From an uncultured Pseudomonas sp. (GTDB lineage Bacteria > Pseudomonadota > Gammaproteobacteria > Pseudomonadales > Pseudomonadaceae): DNA of 14,146 nt. The DNA is taken from positions 1 through 14,146 of the forward strand of contig NZ_CAMPHV010000078.1 of NCBI RefSeq assembly GCF_946886105.1, written 5' to 3'. Below the pieces are notes generated by a model. That model did not search any database. It was not told where the DNA came from and saw nothing but the letters and a program-made list of their open reading frames with translations. Made by a program: the position numbers and the translations under genes. Below, one piece after another: positions 1 to 6,751 of this stretch (the first letter of the stretch is position 1; every line of letters begins with the position of its first letter).

Positions 1-272
1 ACCAGTTGACCCCGCAGACCCAGCTGTTCGCCGAAGTGGCCCGCGAGCGTGAATATGAAAACGATCCCGGCAGCCTCGATATGAGCCTCAAGAGCGTCAG
101 CGGCGATCGCTTCGAGCTGCAGGGCCACACGCCGGCGGATGGCCAGACCACCGGATTGGTCGGGGTCAGTCATACGCTCGCCGGGCAACTGAAACTGGTC
201 GGCAGCTATCACTTTCGCGGCACCGACGACCGTCAGCACGGCGTCAATCTCGGCCTCAGCCTGGACTGGTAA
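1..272 (+). CDS. EstA-like GDSL autotransporter, C-terminal end only (cut by left window edge)
   Basis: This is the last ~90 codons of an outer-membrane autotransporter esterase. The reading frame is open to the left edge (the first two bases belong to a Tyr codon by comparison with the complete copy) and ends at TAA 270-272. The visible protein corresponds to the final strands of the beta-barrel translocator and ends in the aromatic-terminated signature GLSLDW typical of barrel proteins recognised by the Bam machinery. It matches the C-terminus of the complete estA downstream with only six amino-acid differences (for example Gly/Ser, Lys/Asn, Asp/Glu), so it is a tandem paralogue. The passenger domain, catalytic residues and promoter lie outside the window, so whether this copy is an intact esterase cannot be judged. 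The methionine-like TTG at position 6 is internal and not a start. Confidence 0.85.
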   Translation, partial: QLTPQTQLFAEVAREREYENDPGSLDMSLKSVSGDRFELQGHTPADGQTTGLVGVSHTLAGQLKLVGSYHFRGTDDRQHGVNLGLSLDW

Positions 273-299
273 GCGCCCCGTCACCTGGAGAGCCGGCGG

Positions 300-446
300 G
301 TGTGCGCACCGGTCTGCGCGGTGTTCGCCAGCCCTATGCTCTACCTGACCGCGAAACGCGACGAGGCCGAGTGCCTGGCCTATTTCGGCGATGCCTATGC
401 GCGCTATATGCAGCGCAGCCGAATGTTTATTCCCTGGATTATCTAG
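300..446 (+). pseudogene. C-terminal relic of an isoprenylcysteine methyltransferase-family protein
   Basis: A frame open from about 300 to TAG 444-446 encodes a stretch that reads MLYLTAKRDEAECLAYFG from 336, then DAYARYMQRSRMFIPWII and stop. The run of Glu-rich 'DEAE', 'FG-x-x-Y-x-x-Y' and a basic/aromatic 'R-x-F-I-P' end is the usual C-terminal tail of ICMT/PEMT-type membrane methyltransferases. Nothing upstream supplies the membrane segments or SAM-binding part, because the preceding DNA is the end of the EstA-like gene. There is also no ribosome-binding site in front of the Met at 336. I read it as the stump of a gene deleted or overwritten during the esterase duplication. Family assignment is from motif memory over only ~36-48 residues. 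Confidence 0.5.
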
Positions 447-475
447 GCGTATTCAGCGATGTGATCGGACGCCGG

Positions 476-495
476 CCTCACCCGTTTGGGTGAGG
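476..495. other. Perfect 8-bp stem hairpin upstream of estA
   Basis: CCTCACCC (476-483), a GTTT loop, then GGGTGAGG (488-495). It lies 73 bp before the estA start. No T-run follows on either strand, so it does not look like an intrinsic terminator. It could be an operator, part of a leader structure, or a fragment of the CCCTCACCC-type repeat seen at 11964-12053. The function is unknown. Confidence 0.5.
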
Positions 496-567
496 GCGAT
501 GTGTGCCCGTTCTCATTAGTCTGCGGGGCCAGCCTTCCGGCAAATAAAACAATAAAAGGGAGTACCC

Positions 568-2484
568 ATGAAGCCCAGCCTGAAATTTCTCACTGCGGCC
601 GTAATGATGGCGGGTCTGTCCACTGCGCAAGCCATGCCCTATTCGCAATTTATCGTCTTCGGCGATTCGCTAAGCGATAGCGGGCAGTTTCCGGATGCCG
701 GCAGCCCGCTGCTGGGTGGCAACCCGACTGGCGGACTGCGTTTCACCAACAGGACCGGACCGAACTATATCGGCGACAACAGCGAGTATTTCGACGCGGT
801 TTCCACGCAGCGTTTGGCCTCCCTGCTTGGACTACAGGCCCTGCCCTCCACGCCGGTGCTGCCTCAGGTGCTGACCGGGAATGCTGATGGCACCAACTAT
901 GCGGTGGGTGGTAACACGACTGCGCAGATACTCGCTTCGATCACCGACATCAACGGCTCGGTTGTAGATAGCGGCGTACCGGCATTCTCGCGCACCAAGA
1001 ACGGCTATCTGGCCGATTTCGGCCAAGCTGATCCCAATGCCCTTTATTACATCAATGGCGGCGGCAACGACATTCTCGACGGTATAGTGGTCGATGCCGC
1101 CACTGCTGCTGCCTCCGCCGCCAACTTGGTGGCCGGTGTCGCTGCATTGCAGCAAGCCGGCGCCCGCTACATTATCGTCTCCGACTTACCGGATGTCGGT
1201 TTGACCCCTGCCGGGGTGTTCGGCACGCGCAGTTCCTGGTCGAGTGCTTCGGCGCTGCTCAACGATGAGCTGGGGACACAGCTTGCTGCTCTGGGCGGTA
1301 ATGTGATCCGCCTCAATTTCCGCAGCCTATTGGTCGAGGTGAAGAGCGATCTGGCCAGCTTCGGCTTCGACCCAACGGTCGTGCAGACCGACGTCTGCTT
1401 CAGCGGCAGCAGCTGCATTGCCGACCCGACCTGGGGCATCGGTGGCACATCGCCAAATCCGGACCGGCTGATGTTCAACGATGGCGTGCATCCCACTGCC
1501 GCAGTGCAGCAGATCAGCGCCGACTACATCCACTCGATCCTCGCCGCACCCTGGGAAGTCAGCCTGCTGCCGGAAATGGCCATGGCCAGCCTTAACGGCC
1601 ACCAGCAGCAGTTGCGCAGCGAATGGCAATCCGAGCGCGGTGCCTGGCAGGGCGAGGGGCAATGGCGCAGTTTCGTCAGCGCCAGCGGCATGCGGCAGGA
1701 ATTCCAGCGCGGCGAGGCGGTGAGCGAAGGCGACAGCGATGGCTTGGGCCTGAACCTCGGTGGCAGCTACAGGCTCCATGAGAACTGGCGCCTCGGCCTG
1801 GCCCTGGGGCTGCAACACCAGCAATTGGACAGCGACAGCGATTCCCAGTACGACCTGAGCAGCTACCTGCTGAGCGCCTTCGCCCAGTATCAACAGGGTC
1901 GCCTGTGGGCCGATACCAGCTTCAGCTTGGGTATGCTCGACTATGGCGACCTCGATCGCCAGTTCGCCCTGGGCATCACCGAGCGCAGCGAGAGCGGCGA
2001 TACCGAGGGTCGGCTGTATGCGCTGTCCGGGCGTATCGGCTATGACCTGGCCAACGAGGACACCGGCTGGCGGGTCAGCCCCTTTATCAGCGCCGATCTG
2101 GCGCGCGTCGATGTCGACGGTTATAGCGAACAGGGCGACCGCTCCACCGCCCTGGAATTCGGCGACCAGCAGCGCGACAGCCGCCGCCTCGGCGTCGGTA
2201 TGCAGCTCAACTACCAGTTGACCCCGCAGACCCAGCTGTTCGCCGAAGTGGCCCGCGAGCGTGAATACGAAAACGATCCCAGCAGCCTCGATATGAGCCT
2301 CAACAGCGTCAGCGGCGACCGCTTTGAATTACAGGGCCACACGCCTGCGGACGGCCAGACCACCGGGTTGCTCGGGGTCAGCCATACGCTCGCCGGGCAA
2401 TTGAAAGTGGTGGGCAGTTATCACTTCCGCGGCACCGAAGACCGTCAGCACGGCGTCAACATCGGCCTCAGCCTGGACTGGTAG
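568..2484 (+). CDS. estA: Autotransporter GDSL esterase EstA (lipolytic, outer membrane)
   Basis: The protein has 638 aa, close to the ~646 aa of P. aeruginosa EstA. A Sec signal peptide (residues 1-22, ending AQA) precedes the SGNH/GDSL passenger. The nucleophile is Ser34 in FGDSLSDSG (block I), the block III Asn is Asn167 in GGGNDIL, and block V is Asp305-x-x-His308 in NDGVHP, giving a complete triad. From about residue 350 to the end there is a beta-barrel translocator ending in GLSLDW. EstA-type enzymes hydrolyse short and medium acyl esters while displayed on the cell surface, and in P. aeruginosa EstA affects rhamnolipid production and motility (family knowledge). The ATG is supported by AAGGGAG at 556-562, 5 bp upstream. 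The signal peptide begins right at this Met. It is preceded by a tandem paralogue's tail and is convergent with the lipoprotein gene, stop to stop within 10 bp. Confidence 0.94.
   Translation: MKPSLKFLTAAVMMAGLSTAQAMPYSQFIVFGDSLSDSGQFPDAGSPLLGGNPTGGLRFTNRTGPNYIGDNSEYFDAVSTQRLASLLGLQALPSTPVLPQVLTGNADGTNYAVGGNTTAQILASITDINGSVVDSGVPAFSRTKNGYLADFGQADPNALYYINGGGNDILDGIVVDAATAAASAANLVAGVAALQQAGARYIIVSDLPDVGLTPAGVFGTRSSWSSASALLNDELGTQLAALGGNVIRLNFRSLLVEVKSDLASFGFDPTVVQTDVCFSGSSCIADPTWGIGGTSPNPDRLMFNDGVHPTAAVQQISADYIHSILAAPWEVSLLPEMAMASLNGHQQQLRSEWQSERGAWQGEGQWRSFVSASGMRQEFQRGEAVSEGDSDGLGLNLGGSYRLHENWRLGLALGLQHQQLDSDSDSQYDLSSYLLSAFAQYQQGRLWADTSFSLGMLDYGDLDRQFALGITERSESGDTEGRLYALSGRIGYDLANEDTGWRVSPFISADLARVDVDGYSEQGDRSTALEFGDQQRDSRRLGVGMQLNYQLTPQTQLFAEVAREREYENDPSSLDMSLNSVSGDRFELQGHTPADGQTTGLLGVSHTLAGQLKVVGSYHFRGTEDRQHGVNIGLSLDW
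2213..2484 (+). repeat. Direct repeat of 1-272 (tandem estA duplication)
   Basis: Positions 2213-2484 align end to end without gaps with 1-272. I counted about 22 base differences by eye (~92% identity), most of them synonymous, with six amino-acid changes. Weak similarity runs on for about 15 bp past both stop codons and then stops, where the convergent lipoprotein gene begins after the second copy. The left limit of the repeat is not visible because the first copy runs off the window. The repeat could support recombination that deletes or converts one copy. Confidence 0.9.
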
Positions 2485-2493
2485 GGCGCCGCG

Positions 2494-2928
2494 TCACTCC
2501 CATGCGAGGCGCGCGAGCTTCCACTCGCCGCCTTCCAGCCACCATTCCAGCTTCACCGCATAATGGCGGGCGCTGTCGGGGATCAGCCCTTCGGCGCCGG
2601 TCAACGCCATCTGGGCTTCGGTGTGGCCTTTCTCGCTATAGGTCGGATCGAGCCAGCTGTTTTTACTCAGCGCGATCACCTGCACGTTCTTATGCCGTAG
2701 AAACAGCAGGGTCATGGTGCGCTTGGCCCAGTCGCGGTCGAACTGCTGCTGGGCGACAAAGGTCGGGTGCAATTGATCGAGCACCGCGCCGGTGTTCTTC
2801 TCCTGCAAATTGTCTTGCAGCCGCTGCACTGCCGCATCCAGCGCCGCTTGCGGGTCGTCTTTGCCGCCACAGCCGGCCAGGAAGAAAAAAAACAACAGCA
2901 AAGGTAAGGCAAATTTCCGAGCTGACAT
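2494..2928 (-). CDS. Small predicted lipoprotein, NTF2-like size
   Basis: The protein has 144 aa. Residues 1-19 form a lipoprotein signal: Arg4-Lys5, a Leu/Phe-rich core with four consecutive Phe, then the lipobox LAGC with Cys20 as the lipidation site, followed by GGKDDPQ. The mature part begins with an amphipathic helix (AALDAAVQRLQDNLQEKN) and continues with an aromatic alpha+beta segment ending WKLARLAWE. Size and pattern resemble SnoaL/NTF2-like periplasmic lipoproteins, which is an inference. Residue +2 after Cys is Gly, so outer-membrane sorting is expected. I chose the ATG at 2928 because AGGGAA lies about 6 bp upstream of it and the signal peptide starts there. An in-frame ATG at 2946 has no ribosome-binding site. 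It is divergent from pip (136 bp between starts) and convergent with estA. The specific function is unknown. Confidence 0.8.
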   Translation of the reverse strand: MSARKFALPLLLFFFFLAGCGGKDDPQAALDAAVQRLQDNLQEKNTGAVLDQLHPTFVAQQQFDRDWAKRTMTLLFLRHKNVQVIALSKNSWLDPTYSEKGHTEAQMALTGAEGLIPDSARHYAVKLEWWLEGGEWKLARLAWE

Positions 2929-3064
2929 GCTGAATTCCCTATACATGGTTATGATGCGTGACAGAGCGGGAACGGTAACGGCGGCAAATCGTGCGAGTCT
3001 CAACCTGCATGGCCGTTTGCACAGAAGCGCTAACCGTGCCCTACGTACAAGCCAGGAGAGCACC

Positions 3065-4036
3065 ATGCAGACTTTGTATCCGGAGATCAAACCCTACGCT
3101 CGTCATGAATTGGCCGTGGAGGAGCCGCACGTTCTCTATGTGGACGAGAGTGGCACGCCGGATGGATTGCCCGTGGTGTTTATCCATGGTGGCCCGGGTG
3201 CCGGTTGCGATGCCCTGAGTCGGCGCTTCTTCGACCCCAACCTTTACCGCATCGTCACCTTCGACCAGCGCGGTTGCGGGCGCTCCAGCCCGCACGCCAG
3301 CCTGGAAAACAACACCACCTGGGACCTGGTCGCCGACCTGGAGCGGATTCGCGAACATTTGGGCATCGATAAATGGGTGCTGTTCGGCGGCTCCTGGGGC
3401 TCGACCCTGGCCTTGGCCTATGCGCAGACCCATCCTGAGCGCGTGCATGCGTTGATCCTGCGCGGCATCTTCCTCTGCCGGCCCCAGGAATTCCGTTGGT
3501 TCTACCAGGAAGGCGCGAGCCGGATATTCCCCGACTACTGGCAGGATTACCTGGCGCCGATTCCGCTCGAGGAGCGCGGCGACCTGATGCAGGCGTTCTA
3601 CAAACGCCTGACCGGCCCCGATCAGATCGCCCAGATGCACGCGGCCAAGGCCTGGTCGACCTGGGAAGGCCGGACCGCCACCCTGCGGCCCAATTCCCAG
3701 GTGGTCGAGCGCTTCGGCGATGCCCACCGCGCGTTGTCGATCGCCCGTATCGAGTGCCACTACTTCATCAATAACGCCTTTCTCGAACCCGACCAGTTGC
3801 TCCGCGACATGCCGAAGATCGCCCATCTCCCCGGGGTCATCGTGCACGGCCGCTACGACATGATCTGTCCGCTGGAAAACGCCTGGGAGCTGCATCAGGC
3901 CTGGCCCAACAGTGAATTGCAGATCATCCGCGACGCTGGCCACGCGGCCTCGGAAAACGGCATCGCCGATGCCTTGGTGCGCGCCGCCAATCAGATCGCC
4001 CAGCGCCTGCTCGACTTGGCGCCCGACGAGGCATGA
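3065..4036 (+). CDS. pip: Proline iminopeptidase (prolyl aminopeptidase)
   Basis: The protein is a 323-aa alpha/beta-hydrolase of peptidase family S33, the usual length for Pip. It cleaves N-terminal proline from peptides in the cytoplasm. Visible features are the oxyanion-hole motif HGGPG (near residue 40), the FDQRGCGRS strand typical of the family, the nucleophile elbow GGSWGS with Ser110, the acid Asp265 in HGRYDMICP, and the base His293 in DAGHAA. The start at 3065 is preceded by AGGAGAG and gives the canonical N-terminus [18 protein letters not shown]. Longer in-frame extensions upstream run through the divergent promoter region and were rejected. The stop overlaps the dtd start as ATGA (4033-4036), so the two genes should be cotranscribed and translationally coupled. 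Confidence 0.95.
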   Translation: MQTLYPEIKPYARHELAVEEPHVLYVDESGTPDGLPVVFIHGGPGAGCDALSRRFFDPNLYRIVTFDQRGCGRSSPHASLENNTTWDLVADLERIREHLGIDKWVLFGGSWGSTLALAYAQTHPERVHALILRGIFLCRPQEFRWFYQEGASRIFPDYWQDYLAPIPLEERGDLMQAFYKRLTGPDQIAQMHAAKAWSTWEGRTATLRPNSQVVERFGDAHRALSIARIECHYFINNAFLEPDQLLRDMPKIAHLPGVIVHGRYDMICPLENAWELHQAWPNSELQIIRDAGHAASENGIADALVRAANQIAQRLLDLAPDEA

Positions 4037-4470
4037 AGGCGCTGATCCAGCGCGTAACCGCCGCGCGGGTCGAGGTGGCGGGCGAGGTGGTCGGCGCCAT
4101 CGACCAAGGCTTGCTGGCCCTGGTCGCGGTCGAACCGCAGGACACCCCGACCAGCGTCGATAAGCTGCTGCACAAGCTGCTCAATTACCGGGTGTTCGGC
4201 GACGCCGCGGGCAAGATGAATCTGTCGCTCGCCGATGTCGGCGGCGGCTTGCTGCTGGTCTCGCAATTCACCCTGGCGGCCGATACCCAAAGCGGTCTGC
4301 GCCCGAGCTTTTCCAGCGCCGCCCCGCCGGCCCTGGGTGCCGAGTTGTTCGATCTGCTGGTCGAGCGCGTGCGGGGCAAACACCCGCAAGTCGCCACCGG
4401 ACGCTTCGGCGCCCATATGCAGGTGCACCTGATCAACGACGGGCCGGTGACTTTTCTGTTGCAGGTCTAG
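4033..4470 (+). CDS. dtd: D-aminoacyl-tRNA deacylase
   Basis: The protein has 145 aa, the standard Dtd length. It hydrolyses D-aminoacyl-tRNAs (D-Tyr-tRNA and others, also Gly-tRNAAla) and so prevents misincorporation. Diagnostic motifs are the N-terminal [15 protein letters not shown], the SQFTLAADT active-site segment (around residues 77-85) followed by [12 protein letters not shown], and the C-terminal NDGPVTF carrying the Gly-cisPro chiral-proofreading motif. The start codon is embedded in the pip stop (ATGA), and no separate ribosome-binding site is needed under translational coupling. After the stop at 4468-4470 comes a REP-like palindrome at 4500-4520. Confidence 0.96.
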   Translation: MKALIQRVTAARVEVAGEVVGAIDQGLLALVAVEPQDTPTSVDKLLHKLLNYRVFGDAAGKMNLSLADVGGGLLLVSQFTLAADTQSGLRPSFSSAAPPALGAELFDLLVERVRGKHPQVATGRFGAHMQVHLINDGPVTFLLQV

Positions 4471-4499
4471 CAGGGGGCGATGGTACTTGCGCGGTCTTT

Positions 4500-4520
4500 C
4501 CCGGATTTAATCCGGGCTAC
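4500..4520. repeat. REP-like palindrome copy 1 (GTAGCCCGGAT family)
   Basis: CCCGGATTTAATCCGGG (4500-4516) followed by CTAC is the core of a repeat found four times in this window as GTAGCCCGGAT...ATCCGGG. It lies 30 bp after the dtd stop. The bases before it (from about 4475) resemble 4705-4738, so a longer duplicated unit is present. It lacks a T-run and is not called a terminator. Confidence 0.75.
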
Positions 4521-4530
4521 CAAAGCGGCC

Positions 4531-4751
4531 GTAGCCTGGATAAGCCTAGCAGGCCGTTGAAAAACGTAGGCGAGGCAGCCGAGACAAGGCAAAAACGGCC
4601 GAAAAAGCGCAGTTTACGTGCTGTAAATGAGCATTTTGAGGCCGTTTTTAACGCAGTATCGGCAACGCAGGTAGTTTTTCAACAGCCTGCTAGGCGCAAT
4701 CCGGGGAGCGATGGTGCAGGCACAGCTTTTCCCGGATTGCATCCTGGCGAC
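4531..4751. repeat. REP-like element copy 2, split by a MITE
   Basis: GTAGCCTGGATAAGCC at 4531-4546 and GGCGCAATCCGGGG at 4693-4706 are the two arms of one REP-type hairpin. The second arm continues with a further inverted unit TTTTCCCGGATTGCATCC (4728-4745). Removing 4550-4689 and one CTAG rejoins the arms as GGATAAGCCTAGGCGCAATCC, the form this repeat takes when intact. Together with copy 1 and the MITE it fills the whole 286-bp gap between dtd and the UPF0158 gene. I see no gene in the gap. Confidence 0.7.
4550..4689. mobile_element. MITE copy A (140 bp), CTAG target duplication
   Basis: Terminal inverted repeats are CAGGCCGTTGAAAAAC (left) and GTTTTTCAACAGCCTG (right), 16 bp with one mismatch. 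CTAG is present directly outside both ends (4546-4549 and 4690-4693). The interior has a nested inverted repeat, AAAAACGGCC against GGCCGTTTTT, around a TTTAC-GTGCT-GTAAA hairpin, so the whole element is nearly self-complementary. It encodes no transposase. Copy B is about 91% identical (around 11 substitutions and one indel counted by eye). A 4-bp YTAR-type duplication is reported for the IS5 group, but the mobilising transposase is not identifiable from the window. Confidence 0.85.
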
Positions 4752-4756
4752 AAAAT

Positions 4757-5179
4757 TCAACGCGGCGGCAGCATTTCCAGGCCGTTGATCTGCAACCACT
4801 CGAGCACGTGTTCGCGCAGGCGCTGGCCCTGGTAGACCTGCCAATCGCGCTGCGCCCGGGGCAGGCTTTCCAGGAGGAAGTCGAAGGTGCGGATCGGCTT
4901 GCGTCCGGCCAGGGCCTGGCTCAGGGCGACATGGGCGTCGATGTCGTGGACGCCGGCGAGAAAGGCCACGCGCATGGCCAAGTTGTCCTCCTGGGGCAGG
5001 GGCTCGATGGCCAGGTAGCGGTCCGGCTGCACATCGTACTTTTCCTCGGCGTCGGGCCGCGTCTTGTCGCGCATGCGCAGCACGCCGCCGGTCTCCAGAT
5101 CGAGGAAGTACTCGGCGTCGTCCTGACGCAGCATCGCCTGTTCGATACGCGAAAGTTCGAGTTTCAGAGAACGCATCAT
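4757..5179 (-). CDS. UPF0158-family protein
   Basis: The protein has 140 aa with no signal peptide and is probably cytoplasmic. The pattern fits UPF0158: an N-terminal helix (MMRSLKLELSRIEQAML), then the strand-rich YFLDLETGGVLRMRDK, a YLAIEPLP strand, a central helix starting NLAMRVAFLAGV, the FDFLLESLP segment, and a C-terminal RDWQVYQGQRLREHVLEWLQ helix. The biochemical role of this family is not known to me. I chose the ATG at 5179 because GGAG lies 8 bp upstream of it. An in-frame ATG at 5200 would add seven residues but would place that GGAG inside the gene. It is the second of two leftward genes, 72 bp after the isomerase homologue, and may be cotranscribed with it. Confidence 0.8.
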   Translation of the reverse strand: MMRSLKLELSRIEQAMLRQDDAEYFLDLETGGVLRMRDKTRPDAEEKYDVQPDRYLAIEPLPQEDNLAMRVAFLAGVHDIDAHVALSQALAGRKPIRTFDFLLESLPRAQRDWQVYQGQRLREHVLEWLQINGLEMLPPR

Positions 5180-5251
5180 GGGGCTGACTCCGGGCTTCAT
5201 CCGTGTCGACCATACCCCCGCGCACCGATCAGGTGAAGCCGGCTCGTCGCC

Positions 5252-5845
5252 TCAGTCGGCCCGCGCCAGTGCCTCGGCGACAAAATCCAGACGATCCTGG
5301 CCGAAGTGCATTTCATCGCCGACGAAAAACGTCGGGGCGCCGAAAACGCCGCGTTTGACCGCCTCTTCGGTATTGTCCTTCAAGCGCTGTTTCACCGCCT
5401 CGTCGCTGATCAGGCGCTCGAATTCGGCGATATCCAGGCCGGCCGCATTCAGTACTTCAGCGACAATTTCGGGCTTGCCGAGATTCTGCTGGCGTACCCA
5501 GATCGCCTCGAACACCGCCCGTAGATAGGGCTGAAACGCGTCGCTGTCGAGGTAGCCGGCGGCACCGCGCATCAGCGCCAGGGTGTTGATCGGGAAATAA
5601 GGATTGAACGCCATGGGCACGCCATAGCGCTTGGCGAAGCGGGCGAAGTCTTGCAGCACATAACGGCCCTTGCTCGGGATCGCCACCGGCGACTGGTTGC
5701 CGGTGGCCTTGAACACGCCGCCGAGCAGCATCGGCCGCCAGACGATTTGCGCCTGCGCCCCCGCGGCGATGCCCGGCAATTGAGTCCAGGCCAGGTAGGA
5801 GGAGGGGCTGCCGACATCGAAAAAGAACTCAACTGTTTTGCTCAT
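5252..5845 (-). CDS. 2-hydroxychromene-2-carboxylate isomerase homologue (DsbA/kappa-GST fold)
   Basis: The protein has 197 aa, typical for this family. The N-terminus VEFFFDVGSPSSYLAW has the thioredoxin-like first strand and the Ser-Pro-x-Ser active-site loop (Ser13, Ser16), where thiol oxidoreductases would have CxxC. The thioredoxin-fold cis-Pro motif is GVFGAPTFFV near residue 165-175, followed by FGQDRLDFV. Members bind glutathione and isomerise 2-hydroxychromene-2-carboxylate in naphthalene degradation. No other aromatic-degradation gene is visible here, so the real substrate is unknown and a general GSH-dependent isomerase is as likely. AGGG lies 8 bp before the ATG. A REP-like element separates it from the SDR gene upstream. 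Confidence 0.88.
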   Translation of the reverse strand: MSKTVEFFFDVGSPSSYLAWTQLPGIAAGAQAQIVWRPMLLGGVFKATGNQSPVAIPSKGRYVLQDFARFAKRYGVPMAFNPYFPINTLALMRGAAGYLDSDAFQPYLRAVFEAIWVRQQNLGKPEIVAEVLNAAGLDIAEFERLISDEAVKQRLKDNTEEAVKRGVFGAPTFFVGDEMHFGQDRLDFVAEALARAD

Positions 5846-5884
5846 GTGATGACCCTATTGAATGTGGGAGACATTTTGTTTGTC

Positions 5885-5951
5885 GTAGCCCGGATGCAAT
5901 CCGGGGATCATGGATGGCTTCACATCGCTCCCCGGATTTCATCCGGGCTAC
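5885..5951. repeat. REP-like inverted pair copy 3
   Basis: GTAGCCCGGATGCAATCCGG at 5885-5904 is mirrored by CCGGATTTCATCCGGGCTAC at 5932-5951. It therefore forms two small palindromes that are also inverted with respect to each other, a BIME-like arrangement. It occupies most of the 117-bp gap between the SDR gene (upstream on the minus strand) and the isomerase homologue, and in a transcript could fold and reduce read-through or protect the upstream RNA end. Confidence 0.75.
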
Positions 5952-5962
5952 CAGGTTTGCGA

Positions 5963-6691
5963 TTAGAACGTCTCGCTCCAGGGCCGCAGATCCAGTTCGT
6001 GCACCCAGCAATCGCGCGGCTGGCAATGGATCTGCCAATAGGTGTCGGCGATATGCTCGGGGTTGAGGATGCCGTCCTGCTCCTTGCGCTGGTAAAGCTC
6101 GGGAAAGTTGTCGCGGATAAAGGCGGTATCGATGGCGCCATCGATGATCGGGTGGGCGACATGAATGCCCTGCGGGCCGAGTTCGCGGGCCATGCTCTGG
6201 GCCAGGGCGCGCAGGGCGAATTTGGCGCTGGCGAAGGCTGAGAAGTTGGCCCGGCCGCGCAAGGAGGCGGTGGCGCCGGTGAAGATGATGCTGCCGCGAC
6301 CACGGGCGAGCATGACCTTGGCCGCCTCGCGCCCGGTGAGGAAACCGGCCAGGGCGGCCATCTCCCAGACCTTGCGATAGACCCGTTCGGTGGTCTCGGT
6401 GATGGAGAACTGCACGTTGGCGCCGATATTGAACACCACCGCTTCCAACGGGCCGACCTCGCGTTCGATGGTGGCGAACAATTCGACCACCTGTTCCTCG
6501 ATCCGCGCATCGCAGCCGAAGGCGCGGGCGCTGCCGCCTTCTGCCTCAATGGCTTCGACCAGGGGCGCCAGTTTGTCGGCATTACGCCGCACCACGCAGG
6601 CGACATAACCTTCGCGGGCGAAGCGTTTGGCGATGGCACCGCCGGTGGCGTCGCCGGCACCCACCACCAGGATTGCTTTGCGTTCTGTCAT
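5963..6691 (-). CDS. SDR-fold protein lacking canonical catalytic Ser and Tyr
   Basis: The protein has 242 aa, with a Rossmann N-terminus VVGAGDATGGAIAKRF (Gly-rich NAD(P) loop, residues 9-24, atypical spacing), NIGAN at 88-92 replacing the classical NNAG, and ASAKFALRALAQSMARELG in the active-site helix. Aligning L144-x-G146 with the usual S-S-x-A-G-L-x-G stretch puts Ala140 at the catalytic Ser and Phe153 at the catalytic Tyr; only Lys157 is kept. A subgroup of classical-like SDRs with this FAxAK pattern exists (recalled, similar to SDR_c10), so this is a real variant rather than a sequencing error. Whether it is an oxidoreductase is uncertain. GGAGAA precedes the ATG. It is divergent from an HxlR regulator that probably controls it through the sites at 6707-6751. 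Confidence 0.85.
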   Translation of the reverse strand: MTERKAILVVGAGDATGGAIAKRFAREGYVACVVRRNADKLAPLVEAIEAEGGSARAFGCDARIEEQVVELFATIEREVGPLEAVVFNIGANVQFSITETTERVYRKVWEMAALAGFLTGREAAKVMLARGRGSIIFTGATASLRGRANFSAFASAKFALRALAQSMARELGPQGIHVAHPIIDGAIDTAFIRDNFPELYQRKEQDGILNPEHIADTYWQIHCQPRDCWVHELDLRPWSETF

Positions 6692-6706
6692 CAGGGTTCT
6701 CCGTTA

Positions 6707-6751
6707 GTTCTGTTTTGGAACCTTGCTCGATAGTCGGTTCCATTTTGGAAC
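6707..6751. promoter_or_regulatory. Pair of 15-bp palindromic operator candidates
   Basis: Site 1 is GTTCTGTTTTGGAAC (6707-6721), an imperfect palindrome. Site 2 is GTTCCATTTTGGAAC (6737-6751), with GTTCCA arms around TTT. Their starts are exactly 30 bp apart, about three helical turns, so both face the same side of the DNA. They lie between the SDR gene and the divergent HxlR regulator. HxlR proteins bind such inverted repeats as dimers, so these are the likely sites of autoregulation and SDR control. The regulator-site pairing is inferred from position. Confidence 0.7.

Noticed and set aside
2929..3064. Promoters in the 136-bp gap between the lipoprotein gene and pip
   Set aside because: I saw TTGCAC-like hexamers but no acceptable -10 at 16-18 bp on either strand, so no promoter is called although one must exist.
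3496..3774. 92-codon frame inside pip in another reading frame
   Set aside because: It is an alternative frame within a conserved enzyme, without its own translation signals.
3041..3943. 300-codon open frame on the - strand opposite pip
   Set aside because: It is fully antisense to Pip with its intact catalytic triad and has no ribosome-binding site or domain.
4500..4520. Rho-independent terminator after dtd
   Set aside because: The stem is strong but the palindrome has almost no loop, no T-run follows, and the same sequence recurs elsewhere as a REP-like repeat.
4557..4835. Open frame running through MITE copy A
   Set aside because: It spans the repeat and enters the antisense of the UPF0158 gene, and the composition does not look like a protein.
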